From Prevotella sp. (GTDB taxonomy: Bacteria; Bacteroidota; Bacteroidia; Bacteroidales; Bacteroidaceae): a stretch of DNA of 64,000 nucleotides. The translations under genes and the position numbers were made by a program. The notes beneath the pieces were generated by a model. It ran no database searches. It saw only the letters and a list, made by a program, of their open reading frames with translations, and had not been told where the DNA came from. Location of the stretch: the NCBI GenBank assembly GCA_024681875.1, contig JAILAA010000034.1, forward strand, positions 8,794 through 72,793. The letters are read 5' to 3'. Shown piece by piece: positions 58,913 through 64,000 of this stretch (positions within the stretch are counted from its first letter, which is position 1; each line of letters begins with the position of its first letter).

Positions 58913-61900
58913 TTATTTGGTGGTACGGACGAACTTTTTGCCGTCGCGGATATAGATGCCGTCTTTGGCAGGCGTACTCAGGCGACGGCCTTGCAAGTCG
59001 TAGACGAAGCCCTTTGTTGGCGACACGTCCTCTGCGTTGGTAATGCCTACAGTAGTATTGTTTTCCTTCCAGGTCATGGTAAAGTGGTCGGCGCTCCACC
59101 ATGTGGTGACCTGTGCATCGATGGATGCCTTGATGGTGACTTGGTCGCCGCTGGTGGCGGTGAAGACAGGCAGGGTCAGCTGCTGCCAGCCGCGCTGATA
59201 GGCGCTGCCGGTCTGCGTCTGGTCGCCGATGCCGGTGAGTGTCTTGGTGTAGTTCTCACCGTTGTGGGTGGCACTCAGCGTGATGGTCTGTCCCGTGGTG
59301 CAGCGCAGCAGGGCACTCACCTCATACTCTCCAGCGGGCAAGTAGGCGATGGTTTGCTCCATTGATGACTTCAGGCTGCCGCTGTTCCACTTGTCCCAGT
59401 AGGTGTTTTCGGCCTGTCCGTCCCATGCCTGACCCTTGGTGATGCCCAGGTTCGACACCGTCCATCCGTAATTGTCGCTGCGGTTGCAGTCGGCGTTGAC
59501 GATGAGCACTGAGGCGTCCTTCTTCTCATCAGTCAGGTTGTTGAACAGGTTCGTGAGCTGCTGGTCGCGCTCTATGAGCTTCTCGCGGATGAAGGTGTCG
59601 CCGTCCTGTCCGAGCACCTCTTCCTCAGTGCCTAAATACTCTAGCACAAAGTTGTCGGCGCCAGCCCAGCGTGCCGTCATCGGGCCCTGGTTCTTGATGC
59701 CGATGCGCATTACGCCGTCGCGTACGAGAATCTGCGGAATGACGGTCTGCTGGTTGTAGTCAATATCTGAGTCGATGGTGACGGGAGCGAAATACTCTAC
59801 GCCGCCAGCCTGTGCATAGAGGCCCACGTTGCCGTTGACCGAGGCTCCTGTTACGTTGTTTGATGAGTTGAAGCACACGGCAGTGAGTTTGTAGACTCCC
59901 TTCGGCAGTGCCCCTACGTTTTGGTAGTAGTCGAAGCCCATGTCTGTTGCCGTGCCGTTCCATACCTCTAAATAGGTATCGCCGCTGTCGCCCTTGGTAT
60001 ATCCGTTGGCAGCACTGCGCTGACAAGTCCATCCAGGAACATTGTTCTTGCTCTCGGTCACGATGTTGCCGTTGATGATATAGTCAATCGTCATTTCCTC
60101 ACTGGTGGCTGTTCCACCGAATATGGTGGTGACGCTCACGCGGAAAGAGTCGCCAGTGCGGTTGATGGCATCAAGCGGCAGGGGATAGCGTATGGTGGTG
60201 GGATCCAGCTCCGAGCGCTTTGTGATGGTGCTCAGCGTCTGCCAGCTGCCTCCCTTGGCCTTACGCTCTATCACCAGTTTCTCAGTGGTGTCACCGTTGC
60301 CGTTGCCTATGAGAAGAATAAGGTTTTCGGCCGTGGCCTCATACTGTAATGCAGGCTTCTGCACTCCAGGCCTCCACCAAACCGGGGTCTTCGTGTAGTT
60401 GGAATGATAGGCGAAGGTGGCCCGATGGTCGCGATAGACTTGTCCTGCAGGCGTGATGCTGCCATCGTCGTAGAACATGTAGTTGCGCCAGAAGTCGAAG
60501 TCGTAGATGGCATAGCGCTCCACATAGTCGCACTCGTCGAGTTTCTCTAACATTGCCTGAAGATATTGGCGTGCCTTGTCATAGCTGGTGATGGCGGCCG
60601 CATAGTTGCTCCACGATGCGCCTGCTTCCATCTCTGTGAGCCACACGGGGCGGCCTGTGTTGTTGTAGATGGTCTGGCACTGGCTGGCCATAAAGCTGGC
60701 ATAGCTGGCTGCATCACGGCTTCCGATGTCCCAATAGGCGTGAGTGACGGCGAAGTCACAGCGCGTCTGGTTGTCATTCTCGTCCACATACTTGAAGTAA
60801 TTGGTCAGATAGCTGAAGTCGGTGGGCTGTGGCGAGCCGATGCGCCCGCCACCGGCCTGGAAGTCCTTGGTCAGGCCGTAGGCCGTCCATTCGTTGATGG
60901 TGCCGCCGCACGTGCACTTGTCGCTGGTGTGCTGCTCTGCGTGCTCCGGCTCGTTCAGTGAGAGCGAGGCGGTGGCCGTCTTGTAGTTTACGTCCGAGGC
61001 GCTGGGCCAATAGCGGTGCTGGCGGCAGGGCACGTACTCCAAGTCGTTGGTTGAGCTGTAGCCGGCGCTCCACGTCCAATACCACGTAGCCCTCAGCTCT
61101 GGACCTCTCGTAATACCGCTCTTATCGCCCCATCCTTTCTTGGAGAGGTATTGCCACGGCTTGATGTTAACAGACGACACGCGGAGTTTGAGGGCTTCAG
61201 GCAGGGTGATGGTGAGGTCGCTGTGGTCAGCCACATAGACGCGGCTGTGGCCGCTGCCGTAGGTTCCGGAAGCCACCGTGGCCATGTAGCCGCGGCGCAG
61301 GGTGAAGCTCTTCATGGTGTTGTTTTTCTCGCCCAGGTCACTGTTGTTACCGACATTCAGGGTGAAGGCTCCGTCGGTGCCCTGACAGCTCATCACTGTT
61401 GCTGGCGTGGGGATGACGGCAGCGCCGTTCAGGTAGATGGCCACGCGGCAGTTGGTGCCGTTCTGGGCGGCTGCACCATTGATGGTGACAAACTTCAGAT
61501 AGTCGCTGATGACCTTGCTAGGCACGATGTTGTCGATGATGAGCCAGGTGCGGTCGCTGCCCAGGTTCACCTTGCTGCTGCCTATGATGGGGGTTTCGTT
61601 GGCAGAGATATGGATGTCGACGTCATCGCTGCGGCTGATGGTCTTGTTGTTCAGCTGACAGTAGTCTATCTCCTTCACACCCTGTGCGTTGGTATAGACA
61701 GCCGACTCGTAGGCCTGGCGTGCCTCGTCCCAGCTGTTGCCTGTAGCGGGTATGATGGAATACTGCGAGTGGCTGCCCTTCGGCTTGTCGTAGAAGACGC
61801 TGACATAGTTGTTGCCTTTCTGGGCGCCGTCAATGCCGAGATACTTACTGCTCTTCTTATTAATAATGTACACGTAAATACCTTCATCGGCTTTCCAGCA

Positions 61901-62215
61901 GAAACGGTCGTCGGTCGACCTGTTTTCCAAGGTTACACTCCAATTGTTAGCGCTGCTGGCGGCCAGATACTTGCCGCTGCTCTTTTGGCGTAGCAGCACA
62001 TAGCCGCTTTTGCCGCTGTTCTCCGCCACGAAGACGTAGCCGTCATTCTTCGTGCCGTATGCAGACAGTGCTGGACCGCTGCCTGCCTCGTTGGAGCCAA
62101 GCAGTTTCTCGTAGATGTTCAGCCAGATATAATACTCGGTACCGGCAGTCAGTTCTGCCATTGCTGTACTGCCTGCCAATAATGCCAAACAGATAAAAGT
62201 TAGTAGTCTTTTCAT
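58913..62215 (-). CDS. Large secreted multidomain protein with a GH128-like TIM-barrel domain
   Basis: 1100 residues. Signal peptide at 1-20; an N-terminal beta-trefoil/ricin-like part (about 22-155, YVLLRQKSSGKYLAAS, KKSSKYLGIDG); a TIM-barrel part (about 340-610) with SLNEPEHAEQ and RPVWLTEMEAG placed like the two catalytic Glu of GH128-type beta-1,3-glucanases (NEP and WLTE); an Fn3-like part; two CBM-like beta domains; and a C-terminal tail FVYDLQGRRLSTP, GIYIRDGKK, as in the PUL protein at 8248. GH128 is recalled from motifs and needs a profile search. No transporter is adjacent. A clean promoter precedes it. Confidence 0.75.
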   Translation of the reverse strand: MKRLLTFICLALLAGSTAMAELTAGTEYYIWLNIYEKLLGSNEAGSGPALSAYGTKNDGYVFVAENSGKSGYVLLRQKSSGKYLAASSANNWSVTLENRSTDDRFCWKADEGIYVYIINKKSSKYLGIDGAQKGNNYVSVFYDKPKGSHSQYSIIPATGNSWDEARQAYESAVYTNAQGVKEIDYCQLNNKTISRSDDVDIHISANETPIIGSSKVNLGSDRTWLIIDNIVPSKVISDYLKFVTINGAAAQNGTNCRVAIYLNGAAVIPTPATVMSCQGTDGAFTLNVGNNSDLGEKNNTMKSFTLRRGYMATVASGTYGSGHSRVYVADHSDLTITLPEALKLRVSSVNIKPWQYLSKKGWGDKSGITRGPELRATWYWTWSAGYSSTNDLEYVPCRQHRYWPSASDVNYKTATASLSLNEPEHAEQHTSDKCTCGGTINEWTAYGLTKDFQAGGGRIGSPQPTDFSYLTNYFKYVDENDNQTRCDFAVTHAYWDIGSRDAASYASFMASQCQTIYNNTGRPVWLTEMEAGASWSNYAAAITSYDKARQYLQAMLEKLDECDYVERYAIYDFDFWRNYMFYDDGSITPAGQVYRDHRATFAYHSNYTKTPVWWRPGVQKPALQYEATAENLILLIGNGNGDTTEKLVIERKAKGGSWQTLSTITKRSELDPTTIRYPLPLDAINRTGDSFRVSVTTIFGGTATSEEMTIDYIINGNIVTESKNNVPGWTCQRSAANGYTKGDSGDTYLEVWNGTATDMGFDYYQNVGALPKGVYKLTAVCFNSSNNVTGASVNGNVGLYAQAGGVEYFAPVTIDSDIDYNQQTVIPQILVRDGVMRIGIKNQGPMTARWAGADNFVLEYLGTEEEVLGQDGDTFIREKLIERDQQLTNLFNNLTDEKKDASVLIVNADCNRSDNYGWTVSNLGITKGQAWDGQAENTYWDKWNSGSLKSSMEQTIAYLPAGEYEVSALLRCTTGQTITLSATHNGENYTKTLTGIGDQTQTGSAYQRGWQQLTLPVFTATSGDQVTIKASIDAQVTTWWSADHFTMTWKENNTTVGITNAEDVSPTKGFVYDLQGRRLSTPAKDGIYIRDGKKFVRTTK

Positions 62216-62245
62216 GATAATAAGTTATATGATTCGAATTGTCTG

Positions 62246-62277
62246 CAAAGGTAGGGAATTATGTTGGAAAAATCAAA
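62246..62277 (-). promoter_or_regulatory. Promoter of the GH128-like protein gene
   Basis: Minus strand TTTG (62277-62274), 20-bp spacer, TACCTTTG (62253-62246). Start codon 30 nt on. Confidence 0.75.
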
Positions 62278-62293
62278 GAAAAACAGAATATTT

Positions 62294-62839
62294 TTAGCAT
62301 TTGTCAGCAGTAGCAAGAAGCTGGGTGATGTCGTTTAAGGATGTGGCTACTTGGAACATCTGCTGCCACTGGCTGCGGAGTACGCCTCGGCGCGACAGGT
62401 CGTCGAGCAGCAGGAGGAGCGAGTCCCAAAAACCCTTCATGTTATAGATAATGATAGGCTTGCTGTGATAGTTGAGGGTGGCAGCAGCAGCTACTGTAAA
62501 CAGTTCGTCGAGGGTGCCGATGCCACCGGGCAGAATGATGAAGGCATCACTCTGATCTTGCATCAGCTGCTTACGGTCGGTGAGGTCCTCCGTAGGGATG
62601 TGTACGTCAAGGTAGGGGCTGAGTTTACCCATGCGCTCAATAACACGCGGCACTACGCCGATAACCCTCCCGCCGGCCTCGTGAGCAGCCTTGCTCACAC
62701 TGCGCATCAGACCGGCGTTGTGGCCACCAAACACGATGGAATGGGCGTTTTTTGCAGCCCAATCCCCCAATTCTTCTGCTAAGGAGAAGAAATCAGGGTC
62801 AATCTGCTCGTTGGCAGAGCAAAATACGCAAATATTCAT
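62294..62839 (-). CDS. LOG family protein (nucleoside 5'-monophosphate phosphoribohydrolase)
   Basis: 181 residues from ATG 62839 (MNICVFCSANEQ). Family motifs: VFGGHNAGLMRSVSKAAHEAGG and the PGGxGTxxE active site in IILPGGIGTLDELF. LOG enzymes release free bases such as adenine or cytokinins from nucleotides; in most bacteria the role is unclear. A TACTTTTG box lies at 62866-62859. Confidence 0.92.
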   Translation of the reverse strand: MNICVFCSANEQIDPDFFSLAEELGDWAAKNAHSIVFGGHNAGLMRSVSKAAHEAGGRVIGVVPRVIERMGKLSPYLDVHIPTEDLTDRKQLMQDQSDAFIILPGGIGTLDELFTVAAAATLNYHSKPIIIYNMKGFWDSLLLLLDDLSRRGVLRSQWQQMFQVATSLNDITQLLATADKC

Positions 62840-62906
62840 ATAAAACAATAATAGGGCACAAAAGTAGTCAAAAAAATAGTATTTTAAAAGAATTGCAGAA
62901 AAAATG

Positions 62907-62938
62907 TTTGGCAGAAGTCTCTCTTTTTTTTATCTTTG
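62907..62938 (+). promoter_or_regulatory. Promoter of the GSCFA gene
   Basis: TTTG (62907-62910), 20-bp spacer, TATCTTTG (62931-62938). Confidence 0.75.
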
Positions 62939-62968
62939 CGCTGACAAACAACAGAACGTATTCATACA

Positions 62969-63763
62969 ATGAACTTCCGCACCATCGTAGATATTCCGCA
63001 GCCTCGGTTCCAGATTGATCCGATGGAACCGCTGCTTTTCGTCGGATCTTGCTTTGCAGATGCTATAGGGCAGCGCTTTGCTGAGGAGCACTTCCCCGTT
63101 ACGGTCAACCCCTTCGGAGTAATGTATAATCCTGCATCTGTACTCCACACCGTGCAGAGGTGCGAAGTGGTAACTCGAGTATCCTTCTTTACGCTTGGTA
63201 CCAACCACGTCTATCGGCTGAAGGAATCAGGCGAGATTGTCGATAATTGTCAGAAAAGGCCACAGACGCTCTTTCAGGAGGAGGAATTATCGACGGCAGA
63301 GTGTGTTGACTATCTCTCACAAGCTGTTGATACATTGCTCCACCGCAGGCCCGATGCACATGTTGTTGTGACCGTCAGTCCCATCCGCTATGCCAAATAC
63401 GGATTTCATGGCAGCCAGCTGTCGAAGGCTACCCTGCTGATGGCAGCAGATGAGTTGTGTCGCCGCTACGATTGCGTCGGTTATTTTCCTGCATACGAAA
63501 TCGTTCTTGACGAACTGCGTGACTATCGGTTCTATCAGCCCGATATGCTGCACCCGTCAATGCAGACTGTTGATTTTATCTGGGAACGTCTGTCTGAGGC
63601 CTATCTCAGTCCACTCGCAAAGCAGTTCGTTCATGACTGGCAACCCATAAAGGCCGCGCTACGTCATAAACCCTTTCATCCTGACAGTGAAGACTACCAG
63701 CAGTTTCTTGCACGAACCAAGGGAAAAGAAGCTGAGCTCCTTTCGCGCGTGCGGAATATATAA
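62969..63763 (+). CDS. GSCFA domain protein
   Basis: 264 residues. The family name motif appears as FVGSCFADAIG (24-34), followed by FPVTVNPFGVMYNPASV, VTVSPIRYAKYG and YFPAYEIVLDELRDYRFYQPDMLHPS, all typical of GSCFA proteins, which are related to SGNH hydrolases (Gly-Ser near the start, Asp-x-x-His at the end). No signal peptide. Substrate unknown. Confidence 0.92.
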   Translation: MNFRTIVDIPQPRFQIDPMEPLLFVGSCFADAIGQRFAEEHFPVTVNPFGVMYNPASVLHTVQRCEVVTRVSFFTLGTNHVYRLKESGEIVDNCQKRPQTLFQEEELSTAECVDYLSQAVDTLLHRRPDAHVVVTVSPIRYAKYGFHGSQLSKATLLMAADELCRRYDCVGYFPAYEIVLDELRDYRFYQPDMLHPSMQTVDFIWERLSEAYLSPLAKQFVHDWQPIKAALRHKPFHPDSEDYQQFLARTKGKEAELLSRVRNI

Positions 63764-63845
63764 TATGTGTTAGTTCTCTTTTTCTTGACTGTAGTCATCG
63801 GTTGAAATTTTTTTTGCCCTTTGATGAAAAAAAGTTGCGAAAAAA

Positions 63846-63877
63846 TTTGGTAGGTGTAGAAAAAGTTCTTACCTTTG
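63846..63877 (+). promoter_or_regulatory. Strong promoter, probably of an rRNA operon
   Basis: TTTG (63846-63849), 20-bp spacer, TACCTTTG (63870-63877), matching the consensus exactly. Confidence 0.75.
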
Positions 63878-64000
63878 CATCCGCTAACGAGGGAACGCCC
63901 CTTTTTGCTAAGGGGCCGTAACTTTGTCCGCGCAATGAGGCGAGTTCTTTGAAAGACTTACATAGACAGAATGAAGTAGTACAAGAAGCGATGTCCTGCT
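63878..64000 (+). other. Probable 16S rRNA leader (gene itself outside window)
   Basis: After the promoter comes a GC-rich hairpin (CGCCCCTTTTTGCTAAGGGGCCG-type, 63896-63919) and then AGTTCTTTGAAAGACTTACA and GTAGTACAAGAAGCG, which are like the leader sequences before 16S rRNA in Bacteroidales. The mature 16S should begin just past the right edge. Confidence 0.6.

Noticed and set aside
61151..61993. 280-residue plus-strand open frame
   Set aside because: Antisense to the GH128-like gene; low-complexity composition and no family features.

Overview
This 64-kb window looks like a chromosomal segment of a Bacteroidota species, most likely Prevotellaceae. The evidence is SusC/SusD proteins, many TAnnTTTG -7 promoter boxes paired with TTG/TTTG 19-20 bp upstream, starts without Shine-Dalgarno sequences, and family proteins typical of the phylum (DUF4292, DUF4271, DUF3098, GSCFA, stand-alone AICAR transformylase). 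No tRNA, CRISPR array or complete prophage was seen. The window ends in the promoter and leader of what appears to be an rRNA operon.

Layout. 1-1.7 kb: start of a ribonucleotide reductase gene (leaves the window) and, divergently, a PBP4-type carboxypeptidase. 1.7-18.9 kb, all on the minus strand: a polysaccharide utilisation locus (PUL) for fructans and probably raffinose-type sugars. In order of transcription it holds a membrane regulator with a sugar-binding domain, susC, susD, a surface glycan-binding lipoprotein, a GH32-like lipoprotein, a secreted protein, then GH32, an MFS sugar transporter, fructokinase and GH36 alpha-galactosidase. The same 11-bp inverted repeat lies before susC and before the second GH32 gene, so the two operons are probably one regulon. 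19-24.7 kb: a Met-rich secreted protein, a sugar epimerase and sufBCD. 25-32.7 kb: argE-like gene; an operon of a zeta-like P-loop protein, a 56-residue partner, dut, TPR, DUF4292 and EnvC-like proteins; AICAR transformylase. 32.8-37.4 kb: a 1096-residue secreted beta-helix protein, an amidase and an unknown. 37.7-47 kb: rpsO, the metK-DUF4271-hemD-rnpA-yidD run, a VanZ-like protein, NSS transporter, HhH protein, S41 protease and radical SAM protein. 47.3-51.8 kb: ftsX-DUF3098-uppP-truB-queA-folK operon. 51.8-58.5 kb: priA, ftcD, SGNH hydrolase, HtpX-like, lemA, lytic transglycosylase. 58.9-63.8 kb: a 1100-residue GH-like secreted protein, a LOG protein and a GSCFA protein.

The most unusual feature is a set of small repeats that sit inside genes without breaking them. 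(A) GC-rich palindromic elements, often two inverted arms of 34-44 bp, are in frame in GH36, the GH32/MFS junction, the PUL regulator, sufD, sufB, the 1096-residue gene (three places) and priA. In priA the arms lie around an in-frame DUF559 endonuclease domain, suggesting that DUF559 proteins may be what moves these elements. (B) Tandem repeats with a strict 7-bp period but different sequences occur in coding ends, signal peptides and operon spacers. (C) An element of the CACGGACTTACACGG type is tandemly duplicated in frame inside rnpA and has a diverged relative between sufD and the epimerase gene. All functional calls come from reading the sequence and recalling families; no database search was run.
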